Source: Perognathus longimembris pacificus
Taxonomy: Eukaryota; Chordata; Mammalia; Rodentia; Heteromyidae
Direction: 5' to 3'
Assembly (NCBI RefSeq): GCF_023159225.1
Contig: NC_063161.1
Coordinates: 6,385,580 to 6,449,579 of the forward strand
Length of the DNA stretch: 64,000 nt
Position 1 is the stretch's first letter. Each line of letters begins with the position of its first letter. Both the position numbers and the translations under genes were made by a program. This document shows positions 24,445 through 36,689 of the stretch, in pieces. Below the pieces are notes generated by a model, which did no database searches, had not been told where the DNA came from, and was given only the letters and a program-made list of their open reading frames with translations.

Positions 24445-25280
24445 TTAAGGGACATAACTGAAAGTAGGGACTAGTCTATTTGGAAAAAGAGTCTGAGATA
24501 CCCTTTCCAGTGGCAAAAGTTTAAATGGGAGAGGAGGGAGGCGGGGAGGTCATGAGGGGTTTCACTGCCAGCTGGTAAGACCCAGTTCCCCCCTTGATTT
24601 CCGTGAGGTGGAGCTTATGTCTCCTTGCTAAGAGGGCACCTCTGTCTGCAGCTGGGCCTCCTCCAGAAAGCCCTCTGAAAATCCTCACCCCAGCCACCGT
24701 GCTCTGGGATCTCCTTGTCAGGAGCTCTGCACTGCAGAGGCGTTTTCTTTGTGCTAGTTTCCTAAAAGATTATGAGGGCCTTAGGGAAAAGAACTTTATG
24801 ATGTTTTTGTTTTTATTAGCCTAAATGTTCTCAGTACATTCTGGGTATCCGTCAGCTAGAAATTGAAGGGATTTCTGCAGACAGTAGCCAAAAGATGAAT
24901 TAAAGTAACCAGACAGGTAATTTTTATAGCATCGACACGACAAAGCATTACAGCTATTCTCTTGATGATAATAACTCTGAATTGACCCTTCACTTTTTGA
25001 AATAATACAAGCTGACAAAGTTGGCTGTACAGCAAATCTTACTTCCTTACATCTTCATTTTAATGTGGAAGGTGCACGCCCATGCTAGAAACCAACTAAG
25101 TCTGCTTACTGTCTAAAAGCTGCAGTACTCTGGTTCTAGGAACTGGAAATTTCTTTCCAATGAGGGGATTTCTTGACTTTACACCGTTTCTTTTATTTGG
25201 GCATTTACAGAGTACCAAATGTCATGTCAGGATACAATAACAGTTCATAAGATGAAGTGTAGTAGTCTAATTTAAAATAC
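24445..25280. other. unique non-coding sequence
   Basis: Nothing recognised. Confidence 0.5.
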
Positions 25281-25282
25281 TG

Positions 25283-25484
25283 GATCTATGGGGTAGAGGC
25301 ACCTGTGAGCTCAGCTACTCTGAAGGCAGAGGTAGGAGGACTGAAGTCTGAGGCTGGTTGGGCAAAAGTGTGAGACTGTTATCTGGGGAAAAAAAAGAAA
25401 AATAAATAAATAAATGCCTAAAAGCAAAGGGACTGGGATATATCTCAAGTGGTAGGACATTTCTCTAGCAAACATGAGTCTGAA
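25283..25484 (+). mobile_element. B1-like plus diverged ID SINE, cut short by the LTR
   Basis: Left part ggcacctgtgagctcagcta, AAAT linker, and an ID-like part ggactgggatatatctcaag that stops where the LTR-like block begins. Confidence 0.65.
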
Positions 25485-25990
25485 GGTCCTCGTAGTGGAG
25501 CACGTGCATGTTGACCTTGTTCCTCATGCTGCGTATGGTTGTGCCTATCTGTGTCTGTTCTCGATTCTGCTTCTGTAAACGGCTTGTTTGTTGCTTGCTG
25601 TACCCCCCACCCCGCCTCAACCTCCTACATCTGTGCCACGCTTGCTCCTTTGTTGCTTGCTCTACCCCCTGTGGCAAGCCCCTACATCTGTGCTACGCTT
25701 TTACCTTTATAAACCCCAATTTGAGGGCCGCTCTCGGGGTCACGGTTTTAGCTCCCCAGTCTGTACTGTCTGCACTGTGTCCCTGGCCAGTCAGCCCGCT
25801 TTTCACTGTCGCAGTTTCAGCTCCCGAGTCTGTGCTGCGTCCCTGGCTGGTCAGCTCGCTTTTTGCTTCCCCAATAAACCCATCTTTTTGCTGGAGACTG
25901 TCTCTGAGTGGTAGACTCTTGGAGGGACAGGGACTTCCCTCCCTCGAACCCCTGTACAGCCCTGAGTAATGCCTCTTCCCTCACCTGCGC
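25485..25990 (+). mobile_element. ERV LTR-like element, ends unresolved
   Basis: The block has the order of LTR signals: a C/T-rich U3 with an imperfect duplication around ctacatctgtgcyacgct, a TATA-like ctttataaacccc near 25710, then ccccaataaaccc near 25872, then a U5-like tail with gagactgtctctgagtggtagactc. Between TATA and polyA signal, a ~65-bp segment (tcacggttttagctcccc... / tcgcagtttcagctcccg...) is tandemly duplicated. It interrupts or follows a SINE at 25283-25480. I could not fix the TG/CA ends or the target duplication. Confidence 0.65.
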
Positions 25991-27035
25991 CAAAAAAATT
26001 TTTTAGAAAATCCAGATTCCACAGGATGAGTTTGTTTAAATAAGAAAGCATCATGTCAGGCATTGTTCAAGTGGGACTCTGTGTTTTGCTATTGTGTCAC
26101 AGATACAAATGCTCTGGGGGTGGCCAGGCATGACCCCTGCTCTCCAGGACAGAGCAGGGGCTGGGACACGGGGGGTCACCTGAGAGGCTGAGAATAGAAG
26201 ACAGGACATAGGAGCCTAATCCTGGCCTGTGACTCTCATCATCACTGGACCACATCACCTCACACAGCCCAAGGACCAGGACACAGTGCAGAACGAGTTA
26301 CACGCACGCATGGAAGCAGACACGACCCTGCTCGTCACTCCCAAGCTCACGCAGCAAACTTCAGAAGCAAAGAGACAGACTCAGGGGGCCCCCATTTCCC
26401 CTCCACAGGAGCTTCCCTGGAAGTGGGGGGAGCACCTTCCTGCCTGTGGAGGTGGCCAGTTATCCAAACTCACAGCCCTTGGGGGAGAGAGTGTTAACTC
26501 CTTGCTGAGTCCTGTGGCTTCTGCGTTTGGAGCTCTGGGCCCGCTCACGCTCACCGCCACACTCATTTCAGACACTGAAGGATACCACTGCAATGAAAAC
26601 AGCGCGGAAGGCTTTGTGTCCTTCAAAGGGAGTAACCTCTCCAGAAGGCGAGGCTCCGTGGGTCCTATGCAAGTCCATCAGCATTATTTATTTCCATGTT
26701 GCACTCTGCACTGCCCAGAAGGGATGAGAAAATACCGTGGTTTGGCTGCTTGATGATGAGCACGGGGTCAGAGGATAATTGCCAGGAAATAGTTGGCCCT
26801 GCAGCAAATGAGGCAACCAGCAGACCGACCCAGAGCAGCCCGCACAGGCACCACTGATATTTATAGTTCCTAAAAGACTTTAGACCCTGCAAAGGAATCT
26901 GTCAGGAGTTGGATGCCAGCTCTCACGACCCACAGGGAATGGGGAAGGGTCTCACCACCTACAGCTGAAGATGGATTCCCTGTGTTCCCAGTGGGTTGTT
27001 TCAAAGGAAACCCAGAGGACTTCAGAAAATACTTG
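25991..27035. other. unique non-coding sequence with a long chance frame
   Basis: GC-moderate. The 174-codon frame at 26229-26753 has no recognisable domain, and shadow frames on both strands overlap it. Confidence 0.5.
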
Positions 27036-27039
27036 TTTT

Positions 27040-27160
27040 GACCTCTCATTTGAACAAGGAGGAAACTGAGGCCCAGAGACGTTATGTAACTCGTTCAAGG
27101 TCACACAGGTAGTTTTTCATAGAGCACAGTTCAGAATTGTAGAATCCCAACCTGAGGAGA
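27040..27160 (+). mobile_element. MIR fragment
   Basis: Contains gaggaaactgaggcccagag and gttcaaggtcacacaggtag. Confidence 0.8.
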
Positions 27161-27165
27161 GGTAT

Positions 27166-27232
27166 GGGTGGGTGGGAGTGGGAAGGGGAGGGCGAGGGGA
27201 AAAGGGAGAAGGGTGGGGGAAGGAGGGGGTGC
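27166..27232. repeat. G-rich tract with quadruplex pattern
   Basis: More than six runs of at least three G with short A/T-containing loops, between two MIR fragments. Confidence 0.8.
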
Positions 27233-27244
27233 CACCGGCATAGG

Positions 27245-27425
27245 CTTGGTGCCGAGTCCTGGCAGACACTAGCAACATGACTCTGAGGAAGTCACTTCAA
27301 TTCGTGGAGCTTCACTCTTTCCCTTTCTGCAAAATGAGAAGTAAAATATGTGGTCTAAGTACCTCAAAGGCTAGAGCTAGATCAAATGAGATAAATGTGT
27401 GAACCCCTCTTTGAAGGCTGCATTG
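27245..27425 (+). mobile_element. MIR-type fragment
   Basis: Contains ctctgaggaagtcacttcaa, ctgcaaaatgagaagtaaaa and atcaaatgagataaatgtgt. Confidence 0.75.
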
Positions 27426-27559
27426 GGTTCCACGTAGAATAACTGTATACAAAGGGGAAAAATATCCTACTGCACATTTAAGGACTGCAGGGAAATTCTG
27501 TGTAAAGTGATAGGAGGCTGAGGGCTGGGCATGGGTTTTCTTCCCTGGGTTGTTGTTGT

Positions 27560-28030
27560 TGTTCTTCTTCTGTGAGGCTTGAACTCAGGGCTGGGAAACT
27601 GTCACTTGGCTTCCCCCCTACCCCCACCCCAAAACTGACATGCTACTACCTGAGCCACAGCTGCACTTCTAGTTGTTGGTGGTTAAAATGGGAAATAAGA
27701 GTCTCATGGACTTTCTTTGTTTTTTTTTTTTTTTTTTTGGCCAGTCCTGGGCTTTGGACTCAGGGCCTGAGCACTGTCCCTGGCTTCTTCCTGCTCAAGG
27801 CTAGCACTCTGCCACTTGAGCCACAGTGCCGCTTCTGGCCGTTTTCTGTATATGTGGTGCTGGGGAATCGAACCTAGGGCCTCGTGTATCCGAGGCAGGC
27901 ACTCTTGCCACTAGGCTATATCCCCAGCCCTCATGGACTTTCTTGCTCAGACTTGCTTCAAACCTTGATCCTCAGGTCTCAGGCTCCTGAGTAGCTAGGA
28001 TGACAGGTGTGAGCCAGCGGTGCCTGGCTC
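27560..28030 (-). mobile_element. B1-like/Geo-type composite SINE, split by a younger dimer
   Basis: Right half 27575-27660 (gaggcttgaactcagggctg) and linker to 27717. It resumes at 27931 through gtagctaggatgacaggtgt and the ggtgcctggct end. The interruption is the dimer at 27718-27930. Confidence 0.85.
27718..27930 (-). mobile_element. dimeric SINE (ID-like plus Geo-type) nested in an older SINE
   Basis: A young-looking full dimer with a long T run at left and ccccagccc at right. The 14-bp duplication tcatggactttctt lies at 27704-27717 and 27931-27944, splitting the older SINE at 27560-28030. Confidence 0.93.
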
Positions 28031-28034
28031 TGGG

Positions 28035-29390
28035 AGAGTTTTTGGGAAGCTTTCATCAGCGTGTCATGTGTGTCTTTGACACTCTGCTCCCTTACCTGCC
28101 AGCGCCATGGAAACCCACGTGCTGTGGGGAGCAGCACATTTACAGTCAACCTAAAGAGCTGATAGAAAGGATTATAAATTGAGCAGATTTCCTTGGACAA
28201 TGTACCACTGAGCTTCTCCTGGTACTGTTACTGACGCAGCGACCCATATTTTTAGAACATTCTATCCGGGGGAGGAGAGAGAGCCTTTTTTTTTTTTTAG
28301 CTGACTGCACATTTTGTTTCCTAAAAGGCTTAAAATCTATGACCTACACAACGATAAACATAAATTTCAAATGATAAACCAACCAGGTTTTGTTCATTGT
28401 ATATTTTCCTATTAAAACTTCCTATTTACTTAGATTTTTCTTTAAAATCACTTTTAAGAAGAAAACTACCTAATATTTGCTGTGTTCCTAGAGGTTTATT
28501 TCTGATATTTTCCCCCATAAAACTCTAAACAAAAGACACAAATCAGAAACTATTTGTAGACCAACACAAAGGCTGAGAGGTGTAGAGAAAAACAAATGAA
28601 AAAGTATTATTCATGACCAATTGATCAACTAAGCTGCTTTTCATTAAAAAACATGAAAAGGCAGAACCAATTTAGCAACGACTGTTAGGAATGCACAGCA
28701 CACATTATTAATGCTGGGATTTTTTTCTCACTTATTTTTAGTTCTCTTTAGAAAATTACACTTGAGGGCTTCCAGTAATGGCAATTTAAGGAGTAGAAAG
28801 ACTTGGCATAACCTGGGACCCTCTGTACTGCTAATGAAAGGGCATGGACCAATTCTTTGTTTGGAAGACCTTTTTCTGGATACGGTTCTACGTTTCAGAA
28901 GCCACGGGCTGACTTCTGGAATAGCTGAGCATATGAAATCGCAATCCAGAGAGGTTACCTACTAACAACAATCATCCATCGTCCCACAAGGAAACCCAGT
29001 GTGGTCTTTCATAAATCTGACAGGGTTTGTACTCTTGTGTTTTAGTGGTAAAAATCTACTAGAGTACAGGAACATGAAAAATGAGAGGGATTTTTTCCCC
29101 TTCTATCTTGACTCTATCAAAATATCATCTTCTGCCTTGAGGCTCTGAGGTCTCATAACTCTCCTCTTGTATTATTCCTTTCGATCTTTTTTCTTCCTAG
29201 TCTTATTCTTCACCTCCAACAACTTTATATTTTAAGTTTCTTGTATAGGGCCTTAAGCTATGCAAATGAAGTAAGTATAATTAGTTACCTATGCTTAGTA
29301 GAATGTCTTATTCAGATGAATGAGATTTGAGGTAGATTTTCAATAACTCCAATTTTGCACCACTCCTCTTTCCTTGGGCAGTTTTCAGAA
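28035..29390. other. unique AT-rich non-coding sequence
   Basis: Repeat-free for about 1.3 kb; no exon recognised. Confidence 0.5.
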
Positions 29391-29394
29391 AGAA

Positions 29395-29760
29395 TGTTCT
29401 GGAATCCAGCTGCCTGGATCTAAATTGTGGCTTTATAGTGTACTAGTTGAGTGACCTTGTACAAGGTACTTGAATTCTGCACCTCAGTTTCCCCATTTGT
29501 GAGGAAGAATGCCAGCACTTCTTTCATGGTGCCAGGAGACAAGTTAATGATCAACACTTGCCAAGTGTCAGACCAGCGCATTGCTAATGATGGTGACCAT
29601 GATGGAGATGATGACAGGAACACACACTACTTTAGGGACTTGTATGGATTACTTTTCAAAACCAGGCCACAGATGGGTACCACTAGTACTCTCATTCTGT
29701 AGCTGAAGAAACTGAAACACAAAAAGTCTGTATTCTTGTCCATTTCACTCCTCACCAAGT
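29395..29760 (+). mobile_element. two MIR-type fragments
   Basis: First part: tgagtgaccttgtacaaggt and cacctcagtttccccatttg. Second part: cattctgtagctgaagaaac. Both are plus-oriented. Confidence 0.72.
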
Positions 29761-29873
29761 GGAGGGCTGGGCTCAAACTCAGCAAGTACTCATTACTACC
29801 CAAACTTGAATACATATTTTTAGCTACCACAGCTGATAATGGTGAATTTGCTTTACCCTTCTTCCAAGTGCAT

Positions 29874-30195
29874 TAGGCTGGTCAAGGTGGTGCACACCTT
29901 TAATCCACCTACTACTCAGGAGGCATAGATGAGGAGGATCATGGTTCAAGGCAGACCCCGGGGTGGGGCTGGGGGAGATTGGGAAAGTTAGTCCACAAGT
30001 CAATTAACAAGCTGAGTATAGTGTATGCAGGGGGCATAAGATTGGTCCTGGGGGAGGGGCGGGGGAAACACAAGGTTCTATCTCAAAAATATCTACAGCA
30101 AAAAAGGGCTGAGTGGTGCGCTCAAGCAGTAGAATGCCTGCCTAGCAAGCACGAGGCCCTAAGTTCAAACCCCAGTACCACCCAAACCAAAGTAC
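29874..30195 (+). mobile_element. B1-like plus diverged ID SINE, long variant
   Basis: Starts aggctggtcaaggtggtgca and has a G-rich expanded middle (29958-30065). Its ID-like end is gcctgcctagcaagcacgag. Confidence 0.78.
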
Positions 30196-31420
30196 ATTAA
30201 AAATATATATATATGACCACCAAAATAAAAGCTGATTCAGGCAAGGATGATCACCCCAAATCATCAGGTAAAAGTTTGTTGGAAATAGAATATGTCATGC
30301 CTTCAGATCACGTGCTAAATGCAAAGGGAAAACAAGTTCCTTTACATAAGAGAGATCCCTCAAGTCTCGAGCCATGATGGAACGTAGCACCGTGAGCAAC
30401 AGAACAGCCAGCAGGATGCACCTGCCAACGAGACGAGTGCGGCCTGTGGCACCTTGAAAACATGTCTAACTCAAACCCAACTGTGCCTTTAGTCCTAACT
30501 CACAGGTTACATGAAAGGCAGGGGTAAGGAACAAATGACCCAGAAGGCAACAACCTTCAGAAAGCGGGGCCTTCTACAAGATAACTGGCCTGACCTTAAA
30601 AAAAAAAAATCCAATAGAGATAAAAAGCCAACTGCATAACAGGTGTTTGCTTTATAAAACTGGATCCTGTCTTTTAATGCTATAACAGACTTGTGAGGGA
30701 CACGGGAGGATGGTGCTAGATGATACTGAGGAATTACTAGTCATCTTCTCGACTATGATGATGGCTTTGTGGTTCTGTAGTAGAATGTCCAGATTCTGAG
30801 CTCAGCCCTGAATTACTTAGCAATAAAGTGCCATTTTATCTACAACTTACAGGTAATTTATGAAGAAATTCTCATGGAAGGAACTAATATGACAAAAGGC
30901 AGTTATTGAACCTAGGGGGTGAGTGCAGAAATATCCACTCAATATCCATTTTAATTTTCCTTTAGACTTGAACATTTGATTCACTGTCTTCCTGACACAT
31001 GCCCTCCATCTTCTTTGGAGAGCATGGAAGTATCTGACTTTGTAATAGCTTCACATAATTCTCTCAAGTTGTTTGTGCGTGGGGACATACTGAAAAAGAG
31101 AAGTACTTAAAAAAATAATTTACCAAAATCCTGTTAGCTCAAGTTTACTGAGGCCTAACATAGCATGAGAAGTTAGTGCCTAGCACTGGTGTGGCTCACT
31201 GCACTGGCATACAGTAATCGCTCAACGAACATTTGTAAACTGTTTCTAAGATAGGGCTATGCTTTCATGAGAATTGCCAAAAGACTAAGGAAAGAAGAAT
31301 AAAAAAGAAAATGGCAGACATGCAGGCTCCGCTACTTCTTTATAGATGAAGATATACTGAACAAATACTTCAGATGGATAAAATGGAGGCTGATCTGCTC
31401 ATGTGCGCGCACATATGCAC
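30196..31420. other. unique non-coding sequence
   Basis: A short MIR-like piece near 31170-31240 (agtgcctagcactggtgtgg); otherwise nothing recognised. Confidence 0.5.
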
Positions 31421-31424
31421 GTGC

Positions 31425-31588
31425 ATATGCCAGTTGTGGGCTTGAACAGCTGGGTGCTGCTATCCTTTAGCTTCTTCATTTGAAGCTGGCGCTCTACCAC
31501 TTGAACCAGGATTTCTCCAAACTCTGATTTTCAGATCTCAACCTCCTGAGTACCCAGGATTGCAGGTGTGAGCCACTGGTACCAGCAT
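31425..31588 (-). mobile_element. B1-like/Geo-type SINE, internally deleted
   Basis: Contains gttgtgggcttgaacagctg and gagtacccaggattgcaggt; the linker is mostly missing. Confidence 0.75.
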
Positions 31589-32014
31589 ACTCTTATCCTT
31601 TGATTCAAGTAACTGAGCTCATGACGATTCCTGAACAAGTTCTGAGTTTTTCTAGGGGCATAGACATGAAAGGTCTCTCTAGGATTAATCCAGCAGCAAC
31701 GGTTACTTATTTAAGAAATCCTGATGGAATTGCACTTAATGACATATTTGTGAACAATTGTGAACTTCTTGATCCGGGAAGAGGCAAGCTCTGCTCAAGT
31801 TCAGGCATGAGCACTTTAAGCCATCAACACCAGCAGGTGTTATTCTCTGGGCATCAATAAATATGTGGGAATTAGGATCATTGTCAGCTCTTTTGGAAGG
31901 TAATGGCTCTAGAAGAATTGGCTTCAGTAGCAAGAGAAACACATTTAGAATAAGAGATGGGAGAGAATGATCAAGATTCGAAGAAATAATTAATAATGAT
32001 ATCATCTTGCCTTC

Positions 32015-32105
32015 TCAGAGTGCCTTTTCTCTGAGGTGCTTAATATCTATGTTAACTCGTTAATTCTTACGACGTCCCTGTGAGGTAGGCGTAGAGCAAT
32101 TGAAA
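32015..32105 (+). mobile_element. MIR-type fragment
   Basis: Contains ttacgacgtccctgtgaggt, then aggcgtagagc. Confidence 0.55.
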
Positions 32106-32771
32106 TAAAGAAGAAAAGGCATTTTCATGAGGGCCTAAGATGTGAGGGTATTAAAAAAAAGTTATTATATTAGCGACAGAGTATTTCTTCATATTGAACA
32201 GATCAATCACCTCCTCCTTTGCTTCAGTCAAGTCATCTTTAAAAGGAGAAAACCTATTACAGTTTAGAGAGAATAAGATTACAGTTTACTACATGGGGAA
32301 TGCTCAAAGTTGGATCTAAAATGGTAGTTTTACTCAATGATACAAAGGTCATTTCTTTTTTATTTTAAAGTTCTCAGGAAAGGGCAGAGATCAGAACTTC
32401 TTCAAAGCTAAAATGCAAATGCACTTAAGTGGTTTTCTATTTACATTGGATTCTTTATTTAATAGTGAATGCTTTTACAAAGAGGACCACTTTAAAATTA
32501 TTCTATACATGGGATACCATACAAAGTTACTAAAAGAGAATGCCTTAATTTAAATATTCTTTCAGGAATCAAAAATTGGGAAGGAAAAAAGGGACCCACT
32601 GAAGAATTAACAGCTTATGATCAATGTAGTTGCACAAGAAAGAAAATTGGTTTAAATGAAGCTTCTATGCCTCATAACATGAGCCCATGAATGGCCCCCG
32701 GTTGGATTTTTAGATCCTAAACATCTCCCTTAATTGATCTAGAGTTGTATATTTTCAACAGTATGCAAATT

Positions 32772-32798
32772 TATATATATATATATATATATATATAT
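32772..32798. repeat. (TA)n microsatellite
   Basis: About 13 TA units. Confidence 0.93.
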
Positions 32799-34139
32799 CT
32801 TTTATTAACAAGGCCTAAACTTGAAGTATGGAAATACAGTAACTTTTCAATTAGGGAAAACTTTGGTGTAATTTCAAATTCTCTCGTGTTTGGGTACCTT
32901 AGGGACAAAAGCATAAAGAGCTATCTCTAATCTGGACACCTAGATACAGTCACAGGCATCTAGAGACAGGCAGACAAGACCTTCTCAAAATAGTTTCTTC
33001 ATAAAATTGCCTTTCATTAAAGGAGCCTGAAGTGGTGCTCTTGGTAAAGGAAACACAAATACTAGTAGAACTAGCAATTTGAGCAGAGACAGAAATCCTG
33101 ACCTTGGAGTCTGGGGCTCATTCTCTACTGAGAGTCTATCATGATTTGGCTTATATTCTGATGACAGTAAAGTGGAATTTTACTTCTGTGACCCCAACAT
33201 CTAAAGCCTTTTCCCGAGACAGATCTGAAGCCAATTAGAGGAGGTTTTTCTTAGGAGTTAAGTAAGGACCACGTCTTTGGCTCATTTGATGGAAGTCCAC
33301 TACTATCACCACAAGCACCTCTCATGACAAATGACTTAAGAGACCTTTACTGATGGCCCGAAATATTAAAAACAATATGAAGAAAGCCCATGGGATTCTT
33401 TTTAATTAGACTTGACTCATAGAGGATCATTCTGTAAATCATATAACTGCTTATAGTTTTTAGAGAATGTGTACGGATGTTGCATAACAACATACCTTTG
33501 AGAAGAAGTTGAGTTTATGTCTTGGCTCTGACACTGAGTTATTCAATCTTCTCTTCAAGAAGGGAGATGACTTCAAACATGGAAATTACTGCATTTCAGA
33601 GTACAGATCCGCCTTTACTGTCTTCCAAATGCCACACTGAAAAAGGGTGCAAACTTACAGGTCCATCTGTAGTATTTCTTCCTCCCTACTTCATGCTCTC
33701 CCCTCCAAGCTGCTCCAGCTAGCCTGCTGTATGTAGGCAAACCACACAGGAACTAGCAGATATGGGACTGCAAAGAGCTGGGTGTGAGCCTTCGATGCTG
33801 TGGTTTTGTTTTCTGGCTGCCAGAGCTGAACTAAAAATGCAGGAGGTTCACTGAAACACTTTTGCTTCTTTATGTTTGGTTTCAGTTTTAACAACATCCC
33901 CCCTTGAACACTTATGTTTCAAAGATGAAAAATTTGAATCCTGGATATGGTCCATCAGCAAGCTGCAACTGGCCTTAAGGAAAGCCTTCATTTTCATCCC
34001 TGCATCTAGTAGAGAGGAAGGCTCCTTAGGGAAAACTTATTTAAATCTGCTCTGATCAATCACAATGCTAAAGCCTCAGAGAAAATGTCCTCCTAGGGCA
34101 CTCAGACTATGGTGGTGCTCAGCTTATAGTAACGCTTGA

Positions 34140-34269
34140 GTTAAAGAGAAAAGAAAAAAAAGAAAAAAGGAAGAGAAAGAATGAGAGGGAATGAGGGAGA
34201 GAAAGAGAAACAAAAAGAGAGAGAAAAAAGAAAAGATAAAGGAGGAATGAAGGAAGGAAAGTAAGAACT

Positions 34270-34305
<36 letters not shown>

Positions 34306-34333
34306 GAGAGGGAGAGAGGGTGAGAAGAAGAAA
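34140..34333. repeat. 190-bp polypurine (GA-rich) tract
   Basis: Nearly pure purine on the plus strand: aaag/gaaa units, then (AG)n at about 34269-34315. The reverse strand gives artificial Ser/Leu/Phe-rich open frames. Confidence 0.93.
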
Positions 34334-34847
34334 GGCCTCTGAGTGGTCTAATTCGAACCCCAGGTTTGTCACAGCATCTCTTCGGACTAGTCCTGAGATT
34401 TCTGGGACTTCTCTTGAGCAGGTTGGATTGGAGGCTTGCCAGCATTTTAGGACCCATTTATGAACTGAATTTTGTCAACTTCAACTTCCTTAGAGCTTAC
34501 CTTCAAATTTCTGATTTACCCCATACCACCTGCAACCAGCGAAGGCTCCTTCCTTTTACTCTTGCTAGAAGATGGATTGCCAACACTCATTGTTCACATG
34601 CAGTTAGGCATATACATGGCTGCTTGCTAACTGGTACCATCAGAGTTTGGAGACTGAACCCAAGGTCAAGAGGGAAAGCTTGGGATGGTTCTGACATTAA
34701 TTCCTAGAATGCCTGAAAGGATGGTCTCATTTAAAATTCAATCTGGGGTTTTAAATTTTAAACTTATTCATTATTTCTGTATTGTGGAACCCTATCCTTT
34801 TACCTTTTCTCCCACTCCACCCCCCTTTATGTGACCATATCGGGGCT
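34334..34847. other. unique non-coding sequence
   Basis: Nothing recognised. Confidence 0.5.
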
Positions 34848-35059
34848 TAAAATGAAGGTCTGGCTGCTTTTCCTCAGCTTTTTTGCTAAAGGCTAGCTCT
34901 TCACCATGAGAGCTACAGCTCTACTTCCAGTTTTTTGGTGGTTAAGTGGAGATAAGAGTCCCATGGACTTTCCTACCTGGGCTGGCTTTGAACCACAATC
35001 CTCAGATCTCAGCCTCCTGAGTAACTGGAATTATAGGCGTGAGCCAAGGGTGCCCGGCT
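34848..35059 (-). mobile_element. B1-like/Geo-type composite SINE
   Basis: Contains ggtggttaagtggagataag and taactggaattataggcgtg. Confidence 0.85.
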
Positions 35060-35065
35060 TAACCT

Positions 35066-35190
35066 TTTGTTGTTGTTTTTTTTTTTGAGATGGTTTTGTG
35101 TAACCTAAGCTGGCCATGAACTCATAATCCCCCTGCCTCTGCCTCTGGCGTGCTGTGATCATAAGCATGAGCCAATATGCCCAGTTTAAG
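35066..35190 (-). mobile_element. B1-type SINE monomer
   Basis: Contains tgagatggttttgtgtaacc and ataagcatgagccaatatgc. Confidence 0.78.
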
Positions 35191-35199
35191 CAACAGTTT

Positions 35200-35438
35200 C
35201 TTTCTTTCTTGGTACAAGTCCTGGAGTTCAAACTCAAGACCTGAAAGCTCTCCCTGAGCTTTGCTCAAGGCCAGTGTTCCACCACTTGAGCCACAGTTCC
35301 ACTTCTGGCTTTGGGGTGATTACCTGGAAATAAGAGTCTCATGGGTTTTCCTGCCTGGGCGGGTTTTAAATGTCGATCCTCAGATCTCAGTCTCCTGAGT
35401 AGCTAGGATTACAAGTATGAGCCACTGGTGCTGGCTTG
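35200..35438 (-). mobile_element. B1-like/Geo-type composite SINE
   Basis: Contains gttccaccacttgagccaca and gtagctaggattacaagtat; third SINE in a row on this strand. Confidence 0.87.
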
Positions 35439-35696
35439 CTCAACATTTTTATTGAAATGAAAGAATCTGTTATAGAATCAGCTAAATATCTTATTCATAA
35501 CAAGTGCTCAGAAAATATGCATCAAATGAGTCATCTGCTGCTCCAATTCCTTAATAATGGGCTTTTTTTCTACTAATACAAGTTTTATCTAATTTTCTTA
35601 AAAACAGGTTATATCTGAACAGGATATCTACTATTTCCACATAAAGATAGATTTCAAGGATAACAACATGTTACTATTTTTAAGACAAAACATCTT

Positions 35697-35945
35697 AGCT
35701 GGATACCAGTGGTTCATGCCTGTGGTTCTACCTACGCAGCAGGCTGAGACCTGGAGGATGAAGGGTTGAAGATAGCCTGGACAGAAAAGTCTATACAATA
35801 TTCCATTTCCAATTAGTGAGTAAAATGCCAGACAGGAAGCATGGCTCAAATGGTAAAGTGTTATCCTTGAACAAAAAAGCTAAGTGAAAGCTTGAGGCCC
35901 TGAGTTCAAGCCCTAGTACTGACACACACAAAAAAAAATAACAAC
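35697..35945 (+). mobile_element. B1-like/Geo-type composite SINE
   Basis: Starts agctggataccagtggttca. The right half is gcatggctcaaatggtaaag, then a CA/A-rich tail. Confidence 0.84.
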
Positions 35946-36689
35946 AAAAAAATCCAGTAATAGCTTAACATTTGGCCTCGGAGTCGTTTGGCCTTTGTGA
36001 CTTTCTTGGACTTTCAGGACTTTCCTGCATCGCATTACACTGACTACCTCCATTGCCAAGTTTCCTGATTAGGAAACAATATCCACATCAGTGGTTTGAT
36101 GTAACTAAACAGTGAATGCTTCAGCTGCCATAGCCAGGGAGTGGGAAGGAAGGGAAAATATTTAAGGATGTTATAGAGAATATGTCAGGACATTTACAAC
36201 TTGTGATCTACTATAGAAAACCTTCCCCCCCCCCCCCCGACCCAAGGACCAGATTATAAACTCTTTCCAAGTAAGGGCAGAGGGCCAAACAAAAGAATCA
36301 AAGAGCATTTATTTTAACTATGAGTGCTGGAAGGCAGACCTGGTACACTGTACACAGGGAGGAAAGCAGGCCACTTTGGTGGCGTATTTCATAACAGCTG
36401 TGTCATAGAACAAACACAAAGGCAGGGCCTAAGAATAAAGACCCTACTGTGAGAGTGGCAGTCCTCACCATCAGGAGACATTCTGAAAACCAGCAGTTGT
36501 GGGGGGCCTCCACAACATGTGGAATCTCACTTACCCACAAGGCAGACCATTTCTTTTTAAAGCATACTTGTCTAAACAGATTTCTAGCAATTCCTCCTTG
36601 AAGGGTCATGGCAAAGAACAGAATTTTTGTACATAATTATGCTTAATTTAACTTTCTAGTAAACTGTGTACTGTGGATTCAATATTGAG
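35946..36689. other. unique non-coding sequence
   Basis: Contains a poly-C run at 36224-36238; otherwise nothing recognised. Confidence 0.5.

Larger units (their letters stand above)
31590..34135. other. mostly unique AT-rich non-coding sequence
   Basis: Over 2.5 kb with only a MIR piece and a (TA)n tract, the lowest repeat density in the window. Confidence 0.5.

Noticed and set aside
26229..26753. 174-codon open frame
   Set aside because: No recognised domain; shadow frames overlap on both strands; likely chance.
34119..34457. Leu/Ser/Phe-rich 'membrane protein' on the minus strand
   Set aside because: Translation of a polypurine tract.
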